From Wenzhouxiangella sediminis (GTDB taxonomy: Bacteria; Pseudomonadota; Gammaproteobacteria; Xanthomonadales; Wenzhouxiangellaceae), in the NCBI RefSeq assembly GCF_003410055.1, contig NZ_QUZK01000052.1:62001-126000 (forward strand): a DNA stretch of 64,000 nt. The letters are read 5' to 3'. Position numbers and translations under genes: made by a program. Of the stretch, positions 14,008-22,435 are shown piece after piece (the first letter of the stretch is position 1; every line of letters begins with the position of its first letter). Under the pieces are notes generated by a model that saw nothing but the letters and a program-made list of their open reading frames with translations, did no database searches and was not told where the DNA came from.

Positions 14008-17000
14008 ATGTCAGAGATTCCCACATTCGAGCCGGACAAAGTCATGCAGCGTGATGTCGGCTGGCTCAAGCGCCGGCACAGCCAGCTCGTGCGCTTTCGG
14101 GGCCCGGCCGAAAAGCGCGCGCGCCTGCTCGAAGAATACGAGAAGCGCCTGAACGACTCCATGTCCGTGCGGGCAATGCGGGCCGAGGCGCGACCCGACA
14201 CCGGTGAAGCGCCCGACCTGCCCATCTCGGCGCATGCCGGGCGCATCGTCGAGGCAATCCGGGAACATCAGGTCGTGATCGTCGCCGGCGAGACCGGCTC
14301 GGGCAAGTCGACCCAGTTGCCCAAACTCTGCCTCGACGCCGGTCGCGGCGTTCGCGGCCTGGTCGGCTGCACCCAGCCGCGGCGCATCGCCGCACGATCG
14401 GTAGCGCGCCGCGTGGCCGAGGAACTCGGCACGGAGCTCGGCGGCGCCGTCGGTTTCCAGGTGCGCTTCACCGACCGGGTGTCGTCGGATAGCTACGTCA
14501 AGTTCATGACCGATGGCATCCTGCTCGCGGAGATCCACCATGACCGATTGCTCGATGCCTACGACACCTTGATCATCGACGAGGCCCACGAGCGAAGCCT
14601 GAACATCGACTTCCTGCTCGGCTATCTCAAGCGCCTGACGTCCCGACGTCCCGATCTCAAGATCGTGATTACCTCGGCGACGATCGACACCGAACGATTC
14701 GCCGAGCACTTCGATGATGCGCCGGTGATCACCGTCGAGGGGCGCGGCTATCCGGTCGATATCCAGTACCAGTCGTCGAAGGAAGGCGAAGACCTGCCGC
14801 AGCAGGTGCGTCGGGCAGTCGAGGCGGTCAGCCGGATCGACCCGCGCGGCGATGTGCTGATCTTCCTCCCCGGTGAGCGCGAAATCTTCCAGGTCTCGCG
14901 CATTCTCAAGCGGGCGAGCCTGACCCATACCGAAGTCCTGCCGCTGTATGCGAGATTGCCGGCGGGGCAGCAGGACCGAATCTTCAAGCCGGGCGCCGGG
15001 CGGCGCATCGTGCTGGCCACCAACGTGGCCGAAACGTCGCTGACCGTGCCCGGCATCCGCTTCGTGATCGACTCGGGCCTGGCGCGCATTTCCCGCTATG
15101 CGGCCCACTCCAAGGTCCTGCGCCTGCCGGTGGAGCCCGTGTCGCAGGCTTCCTGCAACCAGCGCGCGGGTCGCTGCGGACGCGTCGGGCCGGGCACCTG
15201 CATCCGGCTGTTCGAAGAGGCCGATTTCCTGGCGCGCCCGGAATTCACCGAACCCGAGATCCAGCGCGCCGGGCTGGTCGGCGTGGTGCTGGAAATGCTC
15301 TCACTCGGCCTGGGCGACCCGGAGGACTTTCCATTCGTCGATGCTCCGCCCAAGCGCCTCATCGGCGAGGCCCGGCAGAGCCTGTTCGAACTCGGTGCGG
15401 TAGACGAAGAGCGCCGTTTGACCAAGCGGGGGCGGACGCTTGCGAGGCTGCCGGTCGACGTTCGCCACGCACGCATGCTCATGGAGGCCGCCGAGCGCGG
15501 CGCGCTCGCGGAGCTGCTGGTGCTGGTCGCCGGCCTGTCGGTGGCCGACGTGCGCGATCGCCCGCTGGACCAGCAGCAGGCCGCCGACCAGGCCCACGCG
15601 CAGTTCGTGGTGCCCGACTCCGATTTCCTGACCCTGATGAAGCTGTGGCAGTGGTGGCAGGCGGTGCGCTCGGAGCATTCCCGCAACCAGGCCGACAAGC
15701 TGGCACGCAAGCATTTCCTGGCGCCGCAGCGCCTCCACGAATGGGGGCAGCTGCACGGCCAGCTCCGGCAGATCGCCCGGGAGGAGCGCTGGCGGCCGGG
15801 TAAGTTCGGCGCGGCAGCGCCCGAAGACGTGCACCGCAGCCTGCTCGCCGGCCTGCTCGGGATGATCGGCCAGCACCAGGAAGGCGGGGAATACCAGGGC
15901 GCGCGCGGCCATAAATTCCGCATCTTCCCCGGCTCGGTCCTGGCGCGCCGCAATCCGGGCTGGATCATGGCTGCCGAGCTGGTCGAAACGGCCCGGCCCT
16001 ATGCGCGCATGGTGGCGCCGGTCAAGCCGGAGTGGCTCGAAGAGCAGGGCGCGCACCTGCTCAAGCGCCGCTTCTTCGATCCGCACTGGGACAAACGTTC
16101 GGGCCGCGTCATGGGCTACGAGCAGGTCAGCCTTCACGGTCTGGTCCTGGTGGAGAAGCGCAGGGCCCACTACGGCCCCCACGATCCGGCGACCGCGCGC
16201 TCGATCTTCATCCGCCACGCCCTGGTGCGCGGCGAGATTCACTCCAGGGCCGAGTTCCTCAAGCGCAACGCCGCGCTCCGGCGCGAACTGGCCGAGCACG
16301 AGCACAAGCGGCGCCGGCGCGATGTGCTGGCGGCCGAGGCCGAACTGGAAGCCTTCTTCGCCGAGCGGCTGCCGAAGGATGTCTACACGACCCGCGCCTT
16401 CGCGCGCTGGTACGAAAAGCTCGACGAAGACGAGCGCTCGAAGCTGCTCTACGACCGGGCCACGCTGCTTCGCGACGAGGCGTCCCTGGCCGGGCGGGAG
16501 GCCTTCCCGGAGACCCTGGCCGTGGGGCCGGAGCGGTTTCGCCTGCACTACCATTTCGATCCGGCGAGCGAACGCGACGGCGTCATGCTGGACTGCCCGC
16601 TGCACCTGCTCAATCGCCTCGATCCCGGGCGGCTCCAGTGGCTGGTGCCGGGGCTCCTGGAGGAAAAGGTCACCGCCCTGATCGCCAGCCTGCCCAAGTC
16701 CAAGCGCCGCTCCCTGGTTCCTGCCGCCGACTACGCCCGCGCGGCCATCGAGTCCCTGGGTGCGCCCGAGGGGGCGCTCCACGATCGCCTGGCCGACGAA
16801 CTCTCGAGGATGTCGGGAATGGACGTGCAGCCCGGCGACTTCAAGCCCGGCAAGCTGCCCCGGCACCTGCTTGTCCTGGTAAGGCTGCGCGACGAGGACG
16901 GCAGCATCCTGGGCGAAAGCCGGAATGTCGAGGCGCTGGTCGAACGCTTCAGCGAGCGCGCGCGGCGGGAATTCATGGACCGCCAGGCCGGTCAGTGGCA

Positions 17001-17856
17001 GCGCGACGGACTCGGGCCGGACGACTTTCCCGAGCTGCCGGAGGAGATCACCACCCGCGGCGGTCACCGGGCCTGGCCCGCTCTGACGGCCCAGGGCGAT
17101 CGTGCCGGCATTCGCCTGTTCGACACCGAGGAGGATGCGCGTGAGGCCCACCGCGGGGGATTGCTGGCCCTGCTGCGCGCCGCCCTGCGCGACAAGTGCA
17201 AGTATCTGAAGAAGAATCACGGCCTCTCCCGCGAGGCCCAGCTCGCCTGGACGCGAATCGAAGACATCGCCGCGTTTGCCGAAGGTTTGCGCGACCTGGC
17301 GCTGAGGAGCTTCCTGGACACGGCCTGGTCGGTTCGCGACCGCGCTGCCTTCGATCGGCTGGTCTCCGCCGCTCGTCAGGAATTGCTGGCAACATATGGC
17401 GATCTGTCGAAAACTGCAGACAAGTGTCTGAAGGACTGGCATCAGCTCTCCATGTGGCTCGACAGCCTGGAGGAGGCTGTGCCGAAAGCCGTCGAGGACA
17501 TGCGCAGCCAGCTCGATGACCTGATGTACGCCGGGTTTCTCGGCGACATCGACGTCGAAAGGTTCCAGCACTACCCGCGCTATCTCGAGGCCTTGCGCAT
17601 GCGGCTGGAGGCGCTGGAACTCGATCCCGTCCGTGACAGTCAGCGCATGGCGGAGGTCGCGCCCTGGTGGCAGCGCTATCTGGACCGGCTGGCGGAGGGT
17701 TGGTACACGCCCGAGCTCGACCGATATCGCTGGCTGGTGGAAGAATTCAGGGTGCAGATCTTCGCCCAGAAGCTCGGAACCGCCGAGAAGACTTCGAACA
17801 AGCGTCTCGAGGATGCCTGGGCGGAATGCGGGGCCGAAGCGGGGGAAAATACGTGA
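14008..17856 (+). CDS. hrpA: ATP-dependent RNA helicase HrpA
   Basis: A 1282-residue DEAH-box RNA helicase. Walker A is GETGSGKST near residue 94, the DEAH box is near 191 (IIDEAHERS), SAT is near 222, and motif VI QRAGRCGRVGPG is near 385. These are followed by the HA2/OB-fold region and the long C-terminal DUF3418 domain, which distinguishes bacterial HrpA from HrpB. In E. coli HrpA acts on stalled or colliding ribosomes and on fimbrial mRNA. Length fits the family (~1300). The start is the first ATG after the repeat region and keeps the usual N-terminus. A C-terminal helical segment DPVRDSQRMAEVAPWWQRYL is typical. Confidence 0.95.
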   Translation: MSEIPTFEPDKVMQRDVGWLKRRHSQLVRFRGPAEKRARLLEEYEKRLNDSMSVRAMRAEARPDTGEAPDLPISAHAGRIVEAIREHQVVIVAGETGSGKSTQLPKLCLDAGRGVRGLVGCTQPRRIAARSVARRVAEELGTELGGAVGFQVRFTDRVSSDSYVKFMTDGILLAEIHHDRLLDAYDTLIIDEAHERSLNIDFLLGYLKRLTSRRPDLKIVITSATIDTERFAEHFDDAPVITVEGRGYPVDIQYQSSKEGEDLPQQVRRAVEAVSRIDPRGDVLIFLPGEREIFQVSRILKRASLTHTEVLPLYARLPAGQQDRIFKPGAGRRIVLATNVAETSLTVPGIRFVIDSGLARISRYAAHSKVLRLPVEPVSQASCNQRAGRCGRVGPGTCIRLFEEADFLARPEFTEPEIQRAGLVGVVLEMLSLGLGDPEDFPFVDAPPKRLIGEARQSLFELGAVDEERRLTKRGRTLARLPVDVRHARMLMEAAERGALAELLVLVAGLSVADVRDRPLDQQQAADQAHAQFVVPDSDFLTLMKLWQWWQAVRSEHSRNQADKLARKHFLAPQRLHEWGQLHGQLRQIAREERWRPGKFGAAAPEDVHRSLLAGLLGMIGQHQEGGEYQGARGHKFRIFPGSVLARRNPGWIMAAELVETARPYARMVAPVKPEWLEEQGAHLLKRRFFDPHWDKRSGRVMGYEQVSLHGLVLVEKRRAHYGPHDPATARSIFIRHALVRGEIHSRAEFLKRNAALRRELAEHEHKRRRRDVLAAEAELEAFFAERLPKDVYTTRAFARWYEKLDEDERSKLLYDRATLLRDEASLAGREAFPETLAVGPERFRLHYHFDPASERDGVMLDCPLHLLNRLDPGRLQWLVPGLLEEKVTALIASLPKSKRRSLVPAADYARAAIESLGAPEGALHDRLADELSRMSGMDVQPGDFKPGKLPRHLLVLVRLRDEDGSILGESRNVEALVERFSERARREFMDRQAGQWQRDGLGPDDFPELPEEITTRGGHRAWPALTAQGDRAGIRLFDTEEDAREAHRGGLLALLRAALRDKCKYLKKNHGLSREAQLAWTRIEDIAAFAEGLRDLALRSFLDTAWSVRDRAAFDRLVSAARQELLATYGDLSKTADKCLKDWHQLSMWLDSLEEAVPKAVEDMRSQLDDLMYAGFLGDIDVERFQHYPRYLEALRMRLEALELDPVRDSQRMAEVAPWWQRYLDRLAEGWYTPELDRYRWLVEEFRVQIFAQKLGTAEKTSNKRLEDAWAECGAEAGENT

Positions 17857-17957
17857 ACTGTTTCGCAAATGATGCCAGAAAGCCCTGAATTAACGGAACT
17901 TTTATGCTCTCCGGATGGTCATTTTGCAATTGGAGTCGCTACAATATTAGGCAACTG

Positions 17958-19871
17958 ATGCACACCAGCGGGAAAAAACGGACTGTGGCAGCTTTGATGA
18001 TTCGAAAATCCGCGATGCACGCCGTTGCGGCGATCGCGTTGGCGACCGGCGTCTCCTCGCTGGCGCAAGCCGGGCAGCGCGTGGCCAGCAACGTCTCTTT
18101 CGTTGTCGACGGAGGAGCGGAAATTGCCGTCTTGCCCGTCATTGCGGAAACGGCCCAGAGCGATCTGGTCACCTATGACCTGGTTGCCGGCCAGGTTCAG
18201 CTATCGGCCGGGAATCTTTCGCCTGATTACGTCGATCCGCTCTTCTGCTTTGACATGGGCTCTCAGCCGGTGGACGCCACCATTCGCGTCAAGGATCCGA
18301 ACGGGCACGAGATCATCGACAACTTCTACCTGATCTCGTCGCTCGAGTACTCCTTGTCCGCGGCGCCGAGCTTATCGATTCGTCCGGCCACGAATCAGCA
18401 GTGTTTCTTCCGTTCCTCCGGCGGCACCTTCGGTCTTTTCGGCATGGAAAGCCAGGAGGGTGCCGGCGACACCGACGTCATTGCGCGCGACCGGTTCGAG
18501 ATCAATCGCTCGCTCGATCTCGAGTTCCAGCGCGTGCCCACCTTCGTGACGCCGGACCAGACCTTCGATTACGACATCGTCGTGACGAATACCGGCACCG
18601 GTGCCCTCAACAACGTGGCACTCCAGGAACTGTTCCCGGAAAACCTCGACGTCTACTCGGCAGCGCTGACCCCGGCGACCTGGACCTGCACGGCGACCGG
18701 TGATGCGGTGTGCCCCACCGTCAGCGCCAACGCCAGCTCCCTGCGTTTCGAGCAGATGAATGCCGGGGGCATCGACTTGCCGGCGGGCGACAGCCTGACG
18801 TTCACCATCGAGCGAACCGTGGCCACCAACTCCGCCACCGGCGAGGACATCCATCTGCACGCAGGCACGGTGGCCGACCCCCTCTCCACGGGCACGCCTT
18901 TCGCGGTGGGCGAGGCGACGATGACGGTCATCGGCGAATCGGACGGTCTCAGTGTCTCGGCCACGGATGCAACCGCAGATTCGGCAATCACGACCGGCAA
19001 TACCGGAGACGATGCTCAGATTACCGTCACCGTGCTCGACGCCAGTCTGAATCCAGTGCCCAACGAGCCGGTTGCGGTCGACAATGCAGGCGGGCTGACG
19101 ATCACTTCGCCCTCTTCGGGCACGACTGACATCAACGGCGAAGTCAGCTTTACGGCGGCCCCTCCTGCTACCCTGTCGAACGCGGGTGATTACACCATTT
19201 CATTCACGTCGGGCAACCTTAGCGGCAACGGTGTAGTGACCATACTGCCCGGCGAGCCGGCCAGTTTCTTCATGCAGGCTTCCGTGCCGACCGCCACAGC
19301 AGACGGCCAGGATCCGGTGGAAATCCAGGCCCTGGTCGAAGATCAGTTTGAAAACCCCGTGGACGCGGCGGAGGTCGAGGTCGCTCAGGATGACGGTCTC
19401 GCCTCGCTTCCAGCGAGCGCGTTTACCGATATCAACGGGATCGCGGTCTTCAACGCGACATCGACTTCTACCGGTACTTTCGAGCCGAGCTTCTCGGTGG
19501 CCGGGGTCGGCACCTCCCCGGCGACGGTTTCTTTCGAGGCGGGCGCGCCGGACGATCTCGTCTTCACTCTGCAGCCGCCCAATCCGGTCGTTGCCGGCAC
19601 CTCGTTCGACGTCAGCCTCAACGTGGTGGATGCCGAGGAAAATTTGGTCACCGATGATCAACTGACTTTCGTGACGCTGAATCTGCAGCAGGGCGGTAGC
19701 ACCGTTCGCACTCTGACCAGTGGTTTGGTGACCAACGGCCAGATCACGCTGACCGTCGGGTCGATCGATTCCAATGACATCGGCACCGACTACCGGATTC
19801 AGGCAGTTGCCTCTGGTACTGGTTTCTTCGGTGCCAACAGCACTACCTTCGAGGTGGTGGCGCCTCAGTAA
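17958..19871 (+). CDS. Secreted protein with DUF11-like and bacterial Ig-like (Big_1) domains
   Basis: About 637 residues from ATG 17958 (weak AGG site); ATG 17997 gives a more compact signal peptide, MIRKSAMHAVAAIALATG...AQA, and is equally possible. The mature N-terminal ~170 residues are beta-rich with two cysteine pairs. FDYDIVVTNTGTGALNNVAL near residue 210 is a DUF11-type repeat. After residue ~330 two or three Big_1-like Ig domains follow, recognised by VTVLDASLNPVPNEPVAV, DINGEVSFTA, ALVEDQFENPVDAAEVEV and DINGIAVFNA. Such proteins are usually exported adhesins or surface-layer components. No autotransporter barrel or LPXTG is seen, so it may be released. It lies alone between hrpA and relA. 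Confidence 0.75.
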   Translation: MHTSGKKRTVAALMIRKSAMHAVAAIALATGVSSLAQAGQRVASNVSFVVDGGAEIAVLPVIAETAQSDLVTYDLVAGQVQLSAGNLSPDYVDPLFCFDMGSQPVDATIRVKDPNGHEIIDNFYLISSLEYSLSAAPSLSIRPATNQQCFFRSSGGTFGLFGMESQEGAGDTDVIARDRFEINRSLDLEFQRVPTFVTPDQTFDYDIVVTNTGTGALNNVALQELFPENLDVYSAALTPATWTCTATGDAVCPTVSANASSLRFEQMNAGGIDLPAGDSLTFTIERTVATNSATGEDIHLHAGTVADPLSTGTPFAVGEATMTVIGESDGLSVSATDATADSAITTGNTGDDAQITVTVLDASLNPVPNEPVAVDNAGGLTITSPSSGTTDINGEVSFTAAPPATLSNAGDYTISFTSGNLSGNGVVTILPGEPASFFMQASVPTATADGQDPVEIQALVEDQFENPVDAAEVEVAQDDGLASLPASAFTDINGIAVFNATSTSTGTFEPSFSVAGVGTSPATVSFEAGAPDDLVFTLQPPNPVVAGTSFDVSLNVVDAEENLVTDDQLTFVTLNLQQGGSTVRTLTSGLVTNGQITLTVGSIDSNDIGTDYRIQAVASGTGFFGANSTTFEVVAPQ

Positions 19872-20040
19872 GCGTCTGTCGATAAGGGAGCAGGGGAAGC
19901 AACAAACAGGGGATCGGGGGTTTACAGGGGAACGGGGATTTCACTTCCACGCCACCTTCGATTTCCGGAAATCTGGTTCCTGACAGAACGGTCGGTTATT
20001 CTCCGGCGATGAGGCGTAGTTACCCGCTCAAACGCAGACC

Positions 20041-22203
20041 GTGAGCCGCGATCTCCAATCCGAGCAGCGCGCACTCGAGCACTGGATTCGCTCGCAGTCC
20101 GAATCGCAGCCGGGTATCAAGATCGATCGCCTGCGTTCGCGCGTCGAACTCCTGGTTGATGCAACCGGCGCGCGGGGAGCAACGGCGCTTGCGCTGGTGC
20201 ACGGGGCGTTGAGTGCACTGAGCCGGCTCGGTCCCGATCCGGTTGTGATCGAGGCCACCATCCTTCTGCCGCTGGCGCTCGAGGAGCAGCGCCGAGAGGC
20301 GCTTCCCGACGATTGCGATCCTCGCGTGCACGAGCTCCTCGAGCAGCTGCGGACGCTGACCTTCTTCGGGCGAACCTACCTGCCCGACGACCAGACCCGC
20401 GCCGAAGGCCTCCGGCAGTTGCTGATGGCCCTGGTTGCCGACGTGCGCGTGGTGCTCATCGCACTGGCCTGGCAAGTCGCGCGCCTGCACCTGGCCCGGA
20501 ACGAAGACGAGGCCACGCGCCGGGAGATCGCGCGCGAGACGCAGATGATTCACGCGCCCCTGGCCAATCGCCTGGGCATCTGGCAGCTCAAGTGGGAGCT
20601 CGAGGACCTGGCCTTCCGTTACCTGGAGCCCGAGACCTACCAGCGCATCAGCCGGCTGGTGGCGGAAAAGCGTTCCGACCGGCAGGCCTTCATCGAGCAA
20701 TTCATGAGCCGGCTGCGCGCCTTGCTCGAGGACGCCGGCATCCATGCAGACGTGACCGGCCGGGCCAAGCACATCTACTCGATCTGGCGGAAGATGCAGC
20801 GCAAGGGGCTCGATTTCCACGAGTTGTTCGATGTGCGCGCGGTGCGCGTCCTGGTGGACAGCGTGGAGCAGTGCTATTCCGTGCTCGGGCTGGTGCACAC
20901 GCGCTGGCAGCCGGTGCCGGGCGAGTTCGACGACTACATCACCAATCCCAAGGCCAATCTCTATCAGTCGCTGCACACGGCGGTGAGCACCAGCAGCGGT
21001 CGCGTCGTGGAAGTGCAGATCCGGACCCACGAAATGCATCGCCACGCCGAACTCGGCGTTGCCGCCCACTGGCGCTACAAGGAAGGCGGTCCGCGCGACG
21101 ACGCGCTCGAAAAGCGCATCGGCGTCATGCGCCAGCTACTGGAAGGGCAGGATGGCGAGGACGACGACGAGGCGCTGCTGGAGAGTTTCCGCAACCTCAC
21201 GACCGAAGACCGGGTCTACGTGCTCACGCCGCGCGGCGAGGTGCGCGACCTGGCCGCCGGGGCAACGCCGCTGGATTTTGCCTACCTGATTCATACCGAG
21301 GTGGGTCACCGCTGCCGGGGCGCCCGTGTCAACGGTCGCATCGTGCCGCTCACCTACCAGCTGCGTAACGGCGACCGGGTCGAGATCCTGACCGCCAAGG
21401 AGCCCAGGCCCTCGCGCGACTGGCTGATTCCGCGCCTGGGCTACATCCACACCGCGCGGGCGCGCGCGAAGGTGCGGCAGTGGTTTCGCCAGGCCAACCA
21501 GGAGGAGAACCTGGCCGCGGGGCGGCAGGCGGTGGAGGCCGAGTTCCGTCGCCTGGACCTGGGCCTCGACGAGATTCGGCGCGTCATGGAGAAGTTCAAC
21601 GCCACACGCGTCGACGACCTCTACGTCAGTGTCGGCGCCGGCGACGTTACCGCAACGCAGGTGGCTCAGGCGGTCGAGCGCCTGCACGCGCGCGAGCAAA
21701 AGGAAAGCGAGGGCATCGCCGTTCAGCGAAAGCCGGTCGACACGGCGGCCGGCGACGACGATGTGCGCATCGAGGGCGTCGGCAGCCTGATGCACCAGAT
21801 GGCGCGGTGCTGCCAGCCCGTTCCCGGCGACCCGATCGCCGGCTACATCACCCGGGGAAGGGGCGTGAGCATCCATCGCCAGGATTGCCGGCAGTTCCTC
21901 AACCTGCAGCGTCGCCAGCCCGAGCGTGTCCTCGACGTGCAGTGGGCCAGCGGATCACGCAGCCGCTACCCCTCGCGCATTGTGGTCAGGGCCTGGGACC
22001 GCCGCGAGTTGATCAAGGACATCGGCACGCTCCTGGCCGCCGAGCGGGTCAACGTGACGGGGATGAACGCCCAGCACGGCGACACCGGCGACGAGGTCAC
22101 CATCGAACTGACCGTCCAGGTCGAGGACTTCGACCAGCTCTCCACGCTGCTCAGCCGCCTCCAGGCCATCCCCAGCGTCACCGACGCGCGGCGGCTGCGT
22201 TGA
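20041..22203 (+). CDS. relA: GTP pyrophosphokinase RelA
   Basis: A 720-residue RelA/SpoT homologue starting at GTG 20041. The N-terminal hydrolase-like domain lacks the HDxxED metal motif, so ppGpp hydrolysis is not expected. The synthetase domain has HIYSIWRKMQRKGLDF, LFDVRAVRVLV and GEFDDYITNPKANLYQSLHT. The EFDD sequence is the acidic EXDD signature of monofunctional RelA, and EVQIRTHEMHRHAELGVAAHW follows. A TGS domain (VLTPRGEVRDLAAGATPLDFAY), a zinc-finger-like segment (MARCCQPVPGDPIAGYI) and a C-terminal ACT/RRM domain complete it. It makes (p)ppGpp on starved ribosomes. The DksA partner is encoded at 49872. Confidence 0.94.
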   Translation: MSRDLQSEQRALEHWIRSQSESQPGIKIDRLRSRVELLVDATGARGATALALVHGALSALSRLGPDPVVIEATILLPLALEEQRREALPDDCDPRVHELLEQLRTLTFFGRTYLPDDQTRAEGLRQLLMALVADVRVVLIALAWQVARLHLARNEDEATRREIARETQMIHAPLANRLGIWQLKWELEDLAFRYLEPETYQRISRLVAEKRSDRQAFIEQFMSRLRALLEDAGIHADVTGRAKHIYSIWRKMQRKGLDFHELFDVRAVRVLVDSVEQCYSVLGLVHTRWQPVPGEFDDYITNPKANLYQSLHTAVSTSSGRVVEVQIRTHEMHRHAELGVAAHWRYKEGGPRDDALEKRIGVMRQLLEGQDGEDDDEALLESFRNLTTEDRVYVLTPRGEVRDLAAGATPLDFAYLIHTEVGHRCRGARVNGRIVPLTYQLRNGDRVEILTAKEPRPSRDWLIPRLGYIHTARARAKVRQWFRQANQEENLAAGRQAVEAEFRRLDLGLDEIRRVMEKFNATRVDDLYVSVGAGDVTATQVAQAVERLHAREQKESEGIAVQRKPVDTAAGDDDVRIEGVGSLMHQMARCCQPVPGDPIAGYITRGRGVSIHRQDCRQFLNLQRRQPERVLDVQWASGSRSRYPSRIVVRAWDRRELIKDIGTLLAAERVNVTGMNAQHGDTGDEVTIELTVQVEDFDQLSTLLSRLQAIPSVTDARRLR

Positions 22204-22219
22204 GGGGGAAAATCCTGTA

Positions 22220-22435
22220 AACGCGAAGACGCGAAGACGCAAAGAAAACCGGGGAACCACGGAAGACACGGAAAGCAGGGAATGAGTGGCATTCGAGCAA
22301 CGGCCGCGCCGGCACCTTGCCCTGCCGGCCTTGAGTGCCCCTGAGTCCAATCGACTCATCCTCTTTCCGTGTATTCCGTGAAATTCCGTGGTTGTGGTGT
22401 TTTGGTTTTGCTTTGCGTCTTCGCGTCTTTGCGTT
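22220..22435. repeat. Inverted extragenic element between convergent relA and glycosyltransferase genes
   Basis: The outer arms are the ACGCGAAGACGCGAAGACGC type (22221-22240) and its complement, CTTTGCGTCTTCGCGTCTTTGCG (22411-22433). The inner arms are CCACGGAAGACACGGAAA (22257-22274) and TTTCCGTGTATTCCGTG followed by AAATTCCGTGG (22364-22391). The whole fills the gap between the two stop codons and forms a large nested palindrome. A related CCACGGAA inverted pair is at 42115-42297. Confidence 0.85.

Noticed and set aside
15301-17868. An 855-codon leftward open frame opposite hrpA
   Set aside because: Shadow of a GC-rich gene in another frame; no conserved motif, and the plus strand holds full HrpA domains.
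20041-22203. Bifunctional SpoT assignment
   Set aside because: The N-terminal domain has no HDxxED motif and the synthetase carries the acidic EFDD signature of monofunctional RelA.
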